DNA from: Terriglobia bacterium
Lineage (GTDB): Bacteria; Acidobacteriota; Terriglobia; Acidiferrales; UBA7541
Assembly: GCA_023512135.1 (NCBI GenBank)
Contig: JAIMAG010000014.1
Span: 1 to 64,000 of the forward strand
Reading direction: 5' to 3'
Length of the DNA: 64,000 nt
Shown one piece after another: positions 26,537 through 34,902 of this stretch (the stretch's first letter is position 1; each line of letters starts with the position of its first letter). The translations under genes and the position numbers were made by a program. The notes under the pieces were generated by a model. It was not told the origin of the DNA and ran no database searches. It was given only the letters and a program-made list of their open reading frames with translations.

Positions 26537-27079
26537 TCATGGCTTCTCCGGGGCATAGTCAGGCCAGCTCTGGTCTTTCGTTGAAATGATCCGCTTTTCG
26601 ACGGCGGGCCAGGCGATCCCGAACCGCGGGTCGTTCCAGCGCACGCCGCGCTCGGCCTGCGGGTGATAAAACTCCGAAACGTGGTAGAAGACTTCCGTAT
26701 CGTCCTCCAGGGTCTGGAACCCGTGGGCAAACCCCCTAGGCACATAGAGCATCTGCCGGTTCGCCGCGGTCAGTTCTACCCCGACCCACTGCAGGTAGGT
26801 CGGGGAGTCTGGACGGAGATCGATGATAACGTCGAAGATGCTGCCGCGAATACAGCGCACCAGCTTGACTTCTTCGTGCGGAGGCGCTTGATAGTGCATT
26901 CCGCGCAGGGTGCCTTTGTACCGATTGTAGGAAAGATTGCTCTGCACGATGCGGGTTTCCAGGCCGTGCTCGGCAAATTCCTTCTGGCACCAGGCGCGCG
27001 CGAAAAAGCCGCGTTCGTCTTCGCGCGGCTCGAGGTCGATTCGGTAGGCGCCTGCAAGTTTTAGTTGGTGGAAGATCAA
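26537..27079 (-). CDS. rfbC: dTDP-4-dehydrorhamnose 3,5-epimerase-like protein
   Basis: RmlC-family cupin epimerase acting on a 4-keto-6-deoxy nucleotide sugar, 180 residues. The catalytic His62 is in GTLRGMHYQ, with Lys72 and Asp87 following and the YHVSEFYHPQAERGVRWNDP region matching the C-terminal active-site strand. The start TTG 27079 has AGCAGGAGC at good distance and gives the usual N-terminus IFHQLKLAGAY; a TTG at 27136 has poor spacing. Neighbours are an SDR epimerase and a glucose-1-phosphate cytidylyltransferase, so the substrate is more likely CDP- than dTDP-linked. Confidence 0.88.
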   Translation of the reverse strand: MIFHQLKLAGAYRIDLEPREDERGFFARAWCQKEFAEHGLETRIVQSNLSYNRYKGTLRGMHYQAPPHEEVKLVRCIRGSIFDVIIDLRPDSPTYLQWVGVELTAANRQMLYVPRGFAHGFQTLEDDTEVFYHVSEFYHPQAERGVRWNDPRFGIAWPAVEKRIISTKDQSWPDYAPEKP

Positions 27080-27166
27080 GGAATCGCTCCTGCTGCTGAA
27101 GCCACTCGTTCCCAGTGCGACTGGATGGAGAATCAACTCCCCGGACGCTTCAAGAAAATCGATCCA

Positions 27167-28273
27167 CTAGCTGCGCACCGGAACCGGCGCGTTGACGGAC
27201 GTTGCTGCTTCCCTACGGTGTGCTCGGGCACGGTTGGTCCACTCCAGTTGTTCGTTCAGCAGGCCCTGTCGGCGCAGCTCTTCCAGAACTTTCAACCGCA
27301 TGAAAGCAGAGTTGCGGAAATCCGGGTCCCGGAAGCGCATAGCTTCCAGACCCTGTCGCAGCTCTTGCACCGTCGTTTCCAGGTCCATTTGAGGCTGATG
27401 GTCGGGGGCAAGTCGCCGGAAAAGGCTGAAGTCTACGCGATAGGAACGCTTGTCCGGCTGCGCATCGGGATGCATCGAAATTTGGACGCCGGGAATCACG
27501 CGGGCGACCGCCTCCGCCAGTTCCCGAATTTGATAGTTCCATTCATCCGAGCCGGCATTGACCACCAGGTAGTCTTCGCCGGTGGTCCGGTCGAGCGCCC
27601 AGTCGAGTGCCCGGGCCATATCCTTCACATTGATCAGAGGGCGCCAAGGTGTGCCATCGCTGAGGATGGTGATGCGGTTCGTGGCCACGGCGCTGGCCAC
27701 AAAGTCATTCAGCACCAGGTCCAGACGCAGCCGCTCGCTCATCCCGCAAGCCGTGGCGAACCGAAGACAGGTGACGCGGAACCTGCTATCGGCCAGCGGC
27801 GCTAGGTCGCGCTCGGCAGCAACTTTCGATTGGGCATACGCCGTCAACGGATTCAGCGACGACGACTCCGTGCGCGCACCCTCCTCCGCGAATCCGTACA
27901 CGCTGCAACTGGAAGCAAACACAAACGACCGCACACCCGCCTGCTTGGCCAGTGTCGCCAGGCGTACGGTTGCGCGATGGTTCACCTCCTGGGTCAATTC
28001 CTCAAACGCCTTGCCCATCGGGTCGTTGGAGATGGCCGCCAGATGGATGATCCCGTCCACACCCTCGAGAATTTTTTCCGGAACACTGCGCACATCGGCA
28101 AAGTACTGGAGGTCGGTGCGACACTCCGGGAGGATGGCGGCTCGAGTCAGGCAGTGGCTGAAGTAGCCCATGTCATAGCCGATCAGCGTAGCCTGGGGCC
28201 GCGACTCGCGCAGGTGCCGCAGGACCCAGGGCCCCACGTATCCCATGTTGCCGGTGATCAGAATAGTTTTCAT
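27167..28273 (-). CDS. NAD-dependent epimerase/dehydratase (extended SDR)
   Basis: Nucleotide-sugar-modifying short-chain dehydrogenase, 368 residues. The N-terminal TILITGNMGYVG gives the GxxGxxG Rossmann motif; HLAAIS, the SSCSVYG active-site Ser, and YAQSK (Tyr and Lys of the catalytic triad) follow; then RFATACGMSERLRLDLVLNDFV and WRPLINVKDMARA are typical of UDP-glucose-epimerase-like enzymes. The C-terminal ~60 residues beyond the domain are charged and not recognised. ATG 28273 starts the conserved strand; upstream codons are not conserved-looking. Adjacent to rfbF (29-base gap), it may act directly on a CDP-sugar. Confidence 0.9.
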   Translation of the reverse strand: MKTILITGNMGYVGPWVLRHLRESRPQATLIGYDMGYFSHCLTRAAILPECRTDLQYFADVRSVPEKILEGVDGIIHLAAISNDPMGKAFEELTQEVNHRATVRLATLAKQAGVRSFVFASSCSVYGFAEEGARTESSSLNPLTAYAQSKVAAERDLAPLADSRFRVTCLRFATACGMSERLRLDLVLNDFVASAVATNRITILSDGTPWRPLINVKDMARALDWALDRTTGEDYLVVNAGSDEWNYQIRELAEAVARVIPGVQISMHPDAQPDKRSYRVDFSLFRRLAPDHQPQMDLETTVQELRQGLEAMRFRDPDFRNSAFMRLKVLEELRRQGLLNEQLEWTNRARAHRREAATSVNAPVPVRS

Positions 28274-28302
28274 GTCACTCACCAACCTGCGCGCTCTCGC
28301 CG

Positions 28303-29076
28303 CTACCAGATTTTCCAGGGTGCGTTGCCGGATTCCCAAAGCTTCTCGAGTACCATTTTGTCCCGCAGTGTGTCCATCGGCTGCCAGAACCCGCGGTGGC
28401 GATAGGCGGCAAGCTGTCCCTGTTTCGCCAGGGTTTCCAAGGGCTCGCGCTCCCAGACTGTGGAATCGTCAGCGATGTAATCCATCACCTGCGGCTCGAG
28501 CACAAAAAATCCACCGTTGATCCAGCCGCCTTCCCCATCTGGTTTCTCGTGGAACGTGCTGACCTTGTTTTCTTCCCGGCCTAGGCTGATGGCCCCGAAG
28601 CGTCCCGGGGGTTGTACGGCGGTCATGGTGGCCAGTGTTTTCTGGGCGCGGTGAAACGCAATCAACTCGGTCAAATTGATGTCGGCGACACCGTCGCCGT
28701 AGGTCATACAGAACGTTTCGTTGCCCAGGTAGCGCGCCACGCGCTTCAGTCGACCGCCAGTCATGGTGTTGTCGCCGGTATCCACCAGAGTGACCCGCCA
28801 GGGCTCCACGCCGTTCATATGGACTTCCTGACGGTGCTGGCGGAGATCGAACGTCACATCGGACATGCGCAGCGCATAGTTGGCAAAGAATTCTTTGATC
28901 AGGTGGCCCTTGTATCCGAGACAGATCACGAAATCATTGATCCCATGCGCCGAATAGATCTTCATGATGTGCCAGAGAATCGGACGGCCACCGATCTCCA
29001 CCATCGGCTTTGGACGCACCGCACTTTCCTCGCTGATGCGCGTTCCGTATCCGCCCGCCAGAATGACCGCCTTCAT
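28303..29076 (-). CDS. rfbF: Glucose-1-phosphate cytidylyltransferase
   Basis: Makes CDP-glucose from CTP and glucose 1-phosphate, the first step to CDP-linked 3,6-dideoxyhexoses and branched sugars. The 257 residues match RfbF throughout: [13 protein letters not shown] with [22 protein letters not shown] at the N-terminus, [12 protein letters not shown], the [16 protein letters not shown] motif and the end [14 protein letters not shown] 29076 is preceded by GAGGAG. Normally rfbG (CDP-glucose 4,6-dehydratase) follows; here an epimerase-like SDR takes its place. Confidence 0.95.
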   Translation of the reverse strand: MKAVILAGGYGTRISEESAVRPKPMVEIGGRPILWHIMKIYSAHGINDFVICLGYKGHLIKEFFANYALRMSDVTFDLRQHRQEVHMNGVEPWRVTLVDTGDNTMTGGRLKRVARYLGNETFCMTYGDGVADINLTELIAFHRAQKTLATMTAVQPPGRFGAISLGREENKVSTFHEKPDGEGGWINGGFFVLEPQVMDYIADDSTVWEREPLETLAKQGQLAAYRHRGFWQPMDTLRDKMVLEKLWESGNAPWKIW

Positions 29077-29133
29077 GGCTGCTGCTCCTCGAATTTCGTT
29101 TACCGGGGCAGCTTCATCCCCTCATGGGCGATG

Positions 29134-30471
29134 TCACTGCACCCGCTGACCGGCCGGGGCTTCTGCTTCCTGAGGTTCCCCCAGATATTCTACCTGCCAG
29201 TCGAGCATGGGGCGCAGCACACCGGGCATGTTCCCGCCGTAGTCGCCACGCGCAGAACTTCCATCGGGAGCATCCACGATTTGAAAGGCGACTAGATATT
29301 TCTCATGACAGTGGCAGATGTACGGAGATTCTGTAATCAGTGCGCCACCGCAGAGAATCGTGCCCTCGGCAAAGAAATTTCCAGGGATGTGAACGCGGCT
29401 GTAGTACCGTCCCGCCGGGCGTGGTTTCCGGCGCCAGCGCGGGTCGCGCTCAATTGTTACAAAGAGCGTAACCCCCTCTTCATTTTCGAAGCCGAGCAAC
29501 GGATAGACAACGGTCCCGGACTGCAGAACATCGAATTCCACCTCGAGGTAAAACGGTCGCCGAATGTCCAGGGCACTGGCCAGTTCGCCGTGCTCGTCTT
29601 TGACCCGCACGGCGCGCAAGCGAACTTTTTCGTTCCCGGGTGCTTGGTTTATGTCTGGCCACTCCCGCAGGCAGGTCAGGCCCAATCCGGAGTGGAGATA
29701 ATTGCTGACCACCTGGCGCGCGGGACCGTCTTCGTACACCTTCCCTTCGTGAAGCAGGATGGCACGATCACACAACCGCGTGACCGCCTGCATGTTGTGT
29801 GAGACAAAGATAACTGTGCGGCCTTCCTGACCGACTTCCTGCATGCGGTTCATGCATTTGCGCTGGAAGCCTGCATCTCCCACTGCCAGGACTTCATCCA
29901 CCAGCAGAATTTCTGGCTCCAGGTGTGCCGCCACGGAAAACGCCAGCCGCAGGTACATCCCGCTGGAGTAATGTTTCACCGGCGTGTCAATGAACTTTTC
30001 GACTTCGGCAAATTCGACGATCTGGTCGAATTTTCTGCGGATCTCGCTTTTTTGCATCCCGAGGATCGCTCCATTCAAGAAAATATTTTCGCGACCCGTC
30101 AACTCGGGGTGAAACCCTGTGCCCACCTCCAGCAGCGAGCCCACGCGGCCATAGACGCACCCGATGCCGGTTGTGGGCTCGGTGATGCGCGAGAGAATCT
30201 TCAGCAGTGTGCTTTTTCCGGCTCCGTTGCGTCCGATCAGGCCGACGACTTCACCGTGCTTGATCTCCAGCGAAACATCCTTCAGCGCCCAGAACCGCGC
30301 TCGCAGATCTGCGGCTCCGGCCGCCGTCCCGCGGAACATCTGGCGCATCCGGCGCGCCGGAGCGGTGCACGCCTCGATGATCGTTTCCCGCAGCGTGCGG
30401 TAGGGCGCTTTCACATGCCCGATGTGGTACATCTTGCCCAGATTTTCCAGTTGGATCGCCAGATTGCCCAT
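29134..30471 (-). CDS. wzt: Polysaccharide ABC exporter ATPase with carbohydrate-binding domain
   Basis: Nucleotide-binding subunit of an O-antigen/capsule exporter, 445 residues, at the inner face of the membrane. Walker A is GRNGAGKST (80-88), the signature is the Wzt form YSSGMYLRL and Walker B is EILLVDE. The C-terminal ~170 residues after about residue 275 match the Wzt C-terminal lectin-like domain ([19 protein letters not shown]), which in ABC-type O-antigen systems reads a modified chain end. ATG 30471 lies 7 bases after the wzm stop. The presence of this domain suggests that chain-end modification couples to export. Confidence 0.95.
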   Translation of the reverse strand: MGNLAIQLENLGKMYHIGHVKAPYRTLRETIIEACTAPARRMRQMFRGTAAGAADLRARFWALKDVSLEIKHGEVVGLIGRNGAGKSTLLKILSRITEPTTGIGCVYGRVGSLLEVGTGFHPELTGRENIFLNGAILGMQKSEIRRKFDQIVEFAEVEKFIDTPVKHYSSGMYLRLAFSVAAHLEPEILLVDEVLAVGDAGFQRKCMNRMQEVGQEGRTVIFVSHNMQAVTRLCDRAILLHEGKVYEDGPARQVVSNYLHSGLGLTCLREWPDINQAPGNEKVRLRAVRVKDEHGELASALDIRRPFYLEVEFDVLQSGTVVYPLLGFENEEGVTLFVTIERDPRWRRKPRPAGRYYSRVHIPGNFFAEGTILCGGALITESPYICHCHEKYLVAFQIVDAPDGSSARGDYGGNMPGVLRPMLDWQVEYLGEPQEAEAPAGQRVQ

Positions 30472-30478
30472 GGTTCAC

Positions 30479-31402
30479 CTAGACTAGGTCCGCAAAAACT
30501 TTCTCCACGCGCCGGAAATAGTACATACCGCCCACCAGCAGCAGGAATGCTGCCAGCATAGAAACAGCCAGAACAGCCAGTTCGGGACGCGGTGTACCCA
30601 AAACCGCCCAGCGAAAACCCTCCACAACTCCCACCATCGGATTCAAACCATAGAGCGCACGCAACTGCTCCGGCACCATCGTCGAGGGATACACGATGGG
30701 AGAGCCGAACATCCAGAGCTGGGTGATGAACGGAATCGTGTACCGCACGTCGCGAAACATCACGTTCATCGCAGACATCCAGTACGTCACGCCGAGACAC
30801 GTCACCAGAGCCAGAAGGATAAACACCGGGGCCCAGATCAGGTTCACCGAAGGGACTTGCTGCTGCCAGAACATCATCCCGATCAGCAGCAGAAACGCCA
30901 GCAGAAAGTCCACCAATCCGGAAAGGACGGTCGCCGTGGGCAGCACCAGGCGCGGGAAGTACACCTTCTTGACCAGCTCCGGGTTGGTGATCAGGCTGTT
31001 GGCCCCCTGCGACAGGCCATTGGCAAAAAACATCCACAGCACCAGGCCAGCATAACTGAACAGGGAGTAGGGCACGCCGCCGGACGGGATCTTGGCCAGC
31101 CGTCCAAAAAAAATGGTGAAGATCACCATGGCCAGCAACGGCTGCAGGATGGCCCATGCGGCACCCAGCACGGTTTGCTTGTACCGCACCAGGATGTCCC
31201 GCCAGGTAAGGAAATAGAGCAATTCGCGGTATTCCCATACTTCTGCTAGCTTCAGGGCAGACCAACCCTTTGAAGGCCGCAACAAGGTCATGCGGCGAAG
31301 GGAAGTTCTTTCAGGCTGGAGGCTTTCTGCTGCAGCGGCAGAAGAAAGCTCCCGGCCCATCGCTGTTTGGGCCATTTGCCCCGGTCTCCGGGAAAGTTCC
31401 AT
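30479..31402 (-). CDS. wzm: Polysaccharide ABC exporter permease
   Basis: Membrane subunit of the Wzm/Wzt exporter, 307 residues with six hydrophobic helices in the ABC-2 arrangement. Family features include WRDILVRYKQTVLGAAWAILQPL, then NPELVKKVYFPRLVLP, and a C-terminal GLNPMVGVVEGFRWAVLG. The ~50-residue N-terminus is Ala/Ser-rich and soluble. ATG 31402 has GAGGGAAC upstream. It is the promoter-proximal gene of the minus-strand run wzm-wzt-rfbF-SDR-rfbC-GT2-SAF, indicating one operon for making and exporting a polymer. Confidence 0.95.
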   Translation of the reverse strand: MELSRRPGQMAQTAMGRELSSAAAAESLQPERTSLRRMTLLRPSKGWSALKLAEVWEYRELLYFLTWRDILVRYKQTVLGAAWAILQPLLAMVIFTIFFGRLAKIPSGGVPYSLFSYAGLVLWMFFANGLSQGANSLITNPELVKKVYFPRLVLPTATVLSGLVDFLLAFLLLIGMMFWQQQVPSVNLIWAPVFILLALVTCLGVTYWMSAMNVMFRDVRYTIPFITQLWMFGSPIVYPSTMVPEQLRALYGLNPMVGVVEGFRWAVLGTPRPELAVLAVSMLAAFLLLVGGMYYFRRVEKVFADLV

Positions 31403-31901
31403 GTTCCCTCAGTCGTCAGGAAAGCATCTTTCGGCAACTACCAAAGCTCCGCAAGTTGGCTGCCAGAAAAGAAAACTGGCCCCTGTTCCATCTCATTGAA
31501 AAATAATGACTTGCTTTTCATGGTCACTTCGAAGATTTCATTTCGAATGGTTTTTCTTTCAGAGATGGTGGAAATTTATTTCCCTTTCGAAGAATCCAAT
31601 TTCCACTGTATTGGGGTGCGTGGTGGCACGAAAAGGCAAACAGAATTGTAACTCTACTGCGGGCAGTCGCCTAAAACGGTGATTATAGGACACATACATG
31701 GAGTTGTTCCTCTTTGCGAGGGCATTCATTTTTCCTCTGCGCCTCTAATTGTGGTGCAGGTTTGGCTTTAGGTGGCAAGTAAGTTGCACACTGTAGTGAG
31801 GACAGGGTCTTTTGCGCGCATCTATGTGTGGTGTGCGGTTTGTTTTCGTAGATGAGTGAAGGACATTGTGGTTTTAAGTTGAGCTTACGGCGAGGGAAGC
31901 A
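31403..31901. other. AT-rich divergent intergenic region
   Basis: About 500 bases separate the divergent wzm operon and the plus-strand glycosyltransferase group. The middle (roughly 31480-31700) is visibly richer in A and T than its surroundings, with poly-T and poly-A runs, so it probably holds promoters in both directions. I see no convincing -35/-10 pair, ORF, terminator or repeat in it. Confidence 0.5.
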
Positions 31902-32957
31902 ATGAACCAGGCAGCAGGTCCGCTGGTCAGCGTGGTGACGCCGTTTTACAACGCCGAACGGTTCCTGGCCGAGTGTATCGAGAGCGTTCTGGAGCAGAAC
32001 TACAGCAATTTTGAGTACATCCTGGTGAACAATTGCAGCACAGATCGTTCTGCCGCAATTGCCCGTCGCTACACGGAACGGGATCGCAGGCTCCGATTGA
32101 TAGAAAACACAGAGTTCCTTCCGGCGATCGCGAACTGGAATCATGCGCTGCGACAAATCTCTCCACACAGCAAGTACGTGAAGATCATCTTCGCGGATGA
32201 TTGTCTGTTCCCGGATTGTCTGCAGCAGATGGTAGAAGTCGCCGAAGCTCATCCGGAAGTCGGATTGGTGGGTGCGTATCGGTTGGCCGGAACGGTTGTG
32301 AACAATGACGGGTTGCCCTTCCCGAGCCACTTCCTTCCCGGACGAAAAATTGTCCGCGAGACTCTGCTGGGCGGGCCGTATGTGTTCGGTTCCCCTTCGT
32401 CTGTGCTCATGCGTGCTGATCTGGTGCGCAGCCGGGATCCTTTCTTCCAAAACCTGCCGGGCCTGACCGACATGGAGTCATTCTACTACCTGCTGCGGCA
32501 CAGCGATTTCGCGTTTGTGCATCAGGTACTGACGCGCGAGCGTCCGCGTCCGGATTCGCTGACCTCTTCACTTGCGTTTCGCGGCACAAACTTTCCCGAA
32601 ATGCTGCAGATTCTGCGAGCACACGGACCCTTCTTTCTGACGCCCGTCGAGCTGGCCGAATGTGAAAGGAACTGGACCCGTGCCTATTACTCCTATCTCG
32701 GGCAGAACCTGTTTTATTTTCGGGATCGTTCCTTCTGGAACTACCATCGGTCGCAGCTCAACGCATTGGGCCAGAGATTGAGCTACTCTCAGCTAGGGTG
32801 GGCCGCGCTGCGGGAGCTGGCGCGCGTGTTACTTCTTCCATTGGTTCGTCCACTAGTGACCTTTGTCAAGGCAGTACGCTTTACTTTCCGTTTGCGACGA
32901 AAGCCCGCTGCAGGGAGTCGGCCAGTGCCGCTGCCGAGCGAAAGTCCGCGAGGATAA
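31902..32957 (+). CDS. Glycosyltransferase family 2
   Basis: GT-A glycosyltransferase of 351 residues. The N-terminal PLVSVVTPFYNAERFLAEC and EYILVNNCSTDRSAAIA are GT2 signatures, and FADDCLFPDC gives the DxD-type site (here DD). The C-terminal ~100 residues hold two hydrophobic segments and a basic tail. ATG 31902 has GAGGGAAG at optimal spacing. First gene of the plus-strand group that continues with the FemAB-like protein, 18 bases downstream. Confidence 0.9.
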   Translation: MNQAAGPLVSVVTPFYNAERFLAECIESVLEQNYSNFEYILVNNCSTDRSAAIARRYTERDRRLRLIENTEFLPAIANWNHALRQISPHSKYVKIIFADDCLFPDCLQQMVEVAEAHPEVGLVGAYRLAGTVVNNDGLPFPSHFLPGRKIVRETLLGGPYVFGSPSSVLMRADLVRSRDPFFQNLPGLTDMESFYYLLRHSDFAFVHQVLTRERPRPDSLTSSLAFRGTNFPEMLQILRAHGPFFLTPVELAECERNWTRAYYSYLGQNLFYFRDRSFWNYHRSQLNALGQRLSYSQLGWAALRELARVLLLPLVRPLVTFVKAVRFTFRLRRKPAAGSRPVPLPSESPRG

Positions 32958-32975
32958 CAGCCTTCTTTAATTTTT

Positions 32976-34052
32976 ATGCAGGCAACGAGTGCAGAGCCGA
33001 GGATGGCAACTTCAGCGCAGCTCGAAATTATCCGCGTGGAACAACCCGGCGTCGCACACGCCTGGGAGGAATTTGTTCAGCGCGAAGCGTCCGCCACCAG
33101 CTACCATCGCTGGGGTTGGAAACAGGTGATGGAGCGAGCCTTCGGTTGGCCGACCTTTTATCTGCTGGCACGCCAGGGAGATCAGGTGACCGGAGTTCTT
33201 CCGCTCGTCTGGCAAAAGAGCCTGCTCTTCGGAAGTTTCCTGACCTCACTCCCGTTTCTGAACGGAGGCGGGATTGTTGCGCGCGACCCTGCTGTGGCAC
33301 GCTCGCTGCTGCAGGCAGCCATCCGCCTGGCGGACGAGCTCGGCGTTCAGCATCTCGAACTGCGCCAGCGTACCCAGCCGGACTGGGACCTGCCCACGCG
33401 AACCCACAAGGTGGCTTTGCTCTGTGAGCTGGAACCCGACGCAGACCGGCGGTTCGCCTCGCTGCCCCACAAGGTGCGGACCGACATTCGCAAATCCATG
33501 TCCTATGGACTCACGGCTGAATTCGGCGGCCGGGAGCTGCTGGAAGCGTTCTATGGCGTGTTCAGCCGGAACATGCGCGACCTGGGCACACCGGTTTACA
33601 GCCGCAGCTTCTTCGAACAGATTCTGGCAGCCTTTCCGCAAGAAAGCTTCATCTGCGTGGTCCGGCACAATGGCGCGCCCATCGCCGGCTCCTTTCTCAC
33701 GGCCTTCCGGGACACCGTGGAGGCCGGCTGGAGCGCTTCCCTCTACGCCTACTTGCACATGAAGCCGAACATGTTCCTGTACTGGAGCATTCTGGCGGAG
33801 ATGGGCCGTCGCGGCTATCGCTGGTTCGATTTCGGCCGCTCGACGGTCGGCTCTGGTACCTATCGGTTCAAAAAGCAGTGGGGAACGATGGAACAGCCGC
33901 TTTATTGGTCGTACTGGACACGCGCGGGAGAACCGCTGCCCGCACTCAGCCCGGAAAATCCCCGTTACCGGCTGGCAATTCGCCTGTGGCAGAAATTGCC
34001 GCTGGCGGTCACGAACTGCCTCGGGCCCCGCATCGTTCGCTGCTTGCCTTGA
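32976..34052 (+). CDS. FemAB-like (PEP-CTERM/exopolysaccharide associated) protein
   Basis: GNAT-fold FemAB-type protein, 358 residues, resembling the group often encoded with exosortase/PEP-CTERM exopolysaccharide loci (TIGR03019-like). Recognisable parts are SYHRWGWKQVMERAFG near the N-terminus, the LPFLNGGGIVA segment, PHKVRTDIRKSMSYGL, and the end RWFDFGRSTVGSGTYRFKKQWG. The family relates to enzymes that transfer amino acids from aminoacyl-tRNA to peptidoglycan, but substrate here is unknown. ATG 32976 has no clear ribosome-binding site; ATG 33003 is an alternative. No exosortase or PEP-CTERM protein is in this window. Confidence 0.85.
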   Translation: MQATSAEPRMATSAQLEIIRVEQPGVAHAWEEFVQREASATSYHRWGWKQVMERAFGWPTFYLLARQGDQVTGVLPLVWQKSLLFGSFLTSLPFLNGGGIVARDPAVARSLLQAAIRLADELGVQHLELRQRTQPDWDLPTRTHKVALLCELEPDADRRFASLPHKVRTDIRKSMSYGLTAEFGGRELLEAFYGVFSRNMRDLGTPVYSRSFFEQILAAFPQESFICVVRHNGAPIAGSFLTAFRDTVEAGWSASLYAYLHMKPNMFLYWSILAEMGRRGYRWFDFGRSTVGSGTYRFKKQWGTMEQPLYWSYWTRAGEPLPALSPENPRYRLAIRLWQKLPLAVTNCLGPRIVRCLP

Positions 34053-34175
34053 GCAAACGGACGGGGCTGGTCCATCGCAGCCTGCTCTGTAGGTTTCCGG
34101 TGGCTAGCGCAGGGATGGCAACAACGTGTTCGGCAGGCTTGCCCGCTGGAGGCGATTTCAGTATCTTGGCATGGG

Positions 34176-34844
34176 GTGAGTGCCAAGTCCAAATCGCGTC
34201 GCTTTTCTGTCTGCGCCATCTATTCCCATCCGCTGCTCTGGGAAGAAATTCAGCAGTTGCTGGCGCAAGACGGCGTCCAGGTGCGTGGCGTGCGCCTGCA
34301 AGCCTTGCAGGGCGAGCTGCGCCGGCTTTCGTTACCGCGCGCGAAAGTGTATGTTCTCGAAGGCAGCGGGCCGCACCAGCTCACCTCCACGCTGCTGGGT
34401 GAGATCCTGGGGAAAAATCCGAAAGCCCGCGTGGTGGTGCTGGCCGAAAAGCTGAGCGATGCGAACACGTTTCCGTTCCTGCGTCAGGGCGCGAAAGGAT
34501 TGCTCACCTATCGCGACTTGCGTGAGCAGCTCAGTCGGGCCCTGCGAGCCGTCGCGGACGGCGGCTACTGGGTTCCGCGGAGCCTGCTCTCCCGTTTCGT
34601 CGAGGGCATACTGAACAGCGCCAGTGGCCGCGGCCGAACCCTGGCCCCGGGCAACCTCAGCCAGCGGGAGCAGCAGGTGCTCGATTGCCTGCTGGAAAAT
34701 CTGGCCAACAAGGAAATTGCTGCCAAACTGTTCATCTCCGAGCGAACGGTGAAGTTTCACGTATCCAATCTGTTGGCCAAATTCGGCGTGCGGCGTCGTG
34801 CGGATTTGATCCTCCTCTGCTATCAGCAGCGTTCGCTGCCATAG
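34176..34844 (+). CDS. LuxR-family response-regulator-like transcription factor
   Basis: DNA-binding regulator of 222 residues. The N-terminal ~125 residues resemble a receiver domain (VCAIYSHPLLWEEIQQLL, KARVVVLAEKLSDANTF, GAKGLLTYRDLREQL), but the usual phospho-acceptor Asp is not obvious. The C-terminal LuxR/GerE helix-turn-helix is clear: LSQREQQVLDCLLENLANKEIA, then ISERTVKFHVSNLLAKFGVRRR. The start is GTG 34176 after ATGGG. It lies between the FemAB-like gene and the VanZ fusion, so it probably controls exopolysaccharide genes. Confidence 0.9.
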   Translation: MSAKSKSRRFSVCAIYSHPLLWEEIQQLLAQDGVQVRGVRLQALQGELRRLSLPRAKVYVLEGSGPHQLTSTLLGEILGKNPKARVVVLAEKLSDANTFPFLRQGAKGLLTYRDLREQLSRALRAVADGGYWVPRSLLSRFVEGILNSASGRGRTLAPGNLSQREQQVLDCLLENLANKEIAAKLFISERTVKFHVSNLLAKFGVRRRADLILLCYQQRSLP

Positions 34845-34902
34845 TTTTTCCTGGGTCGGTGAGTGCGCTGAGTTTCTCCTGACGGTGGACAGTACGGGTA
34901 AC

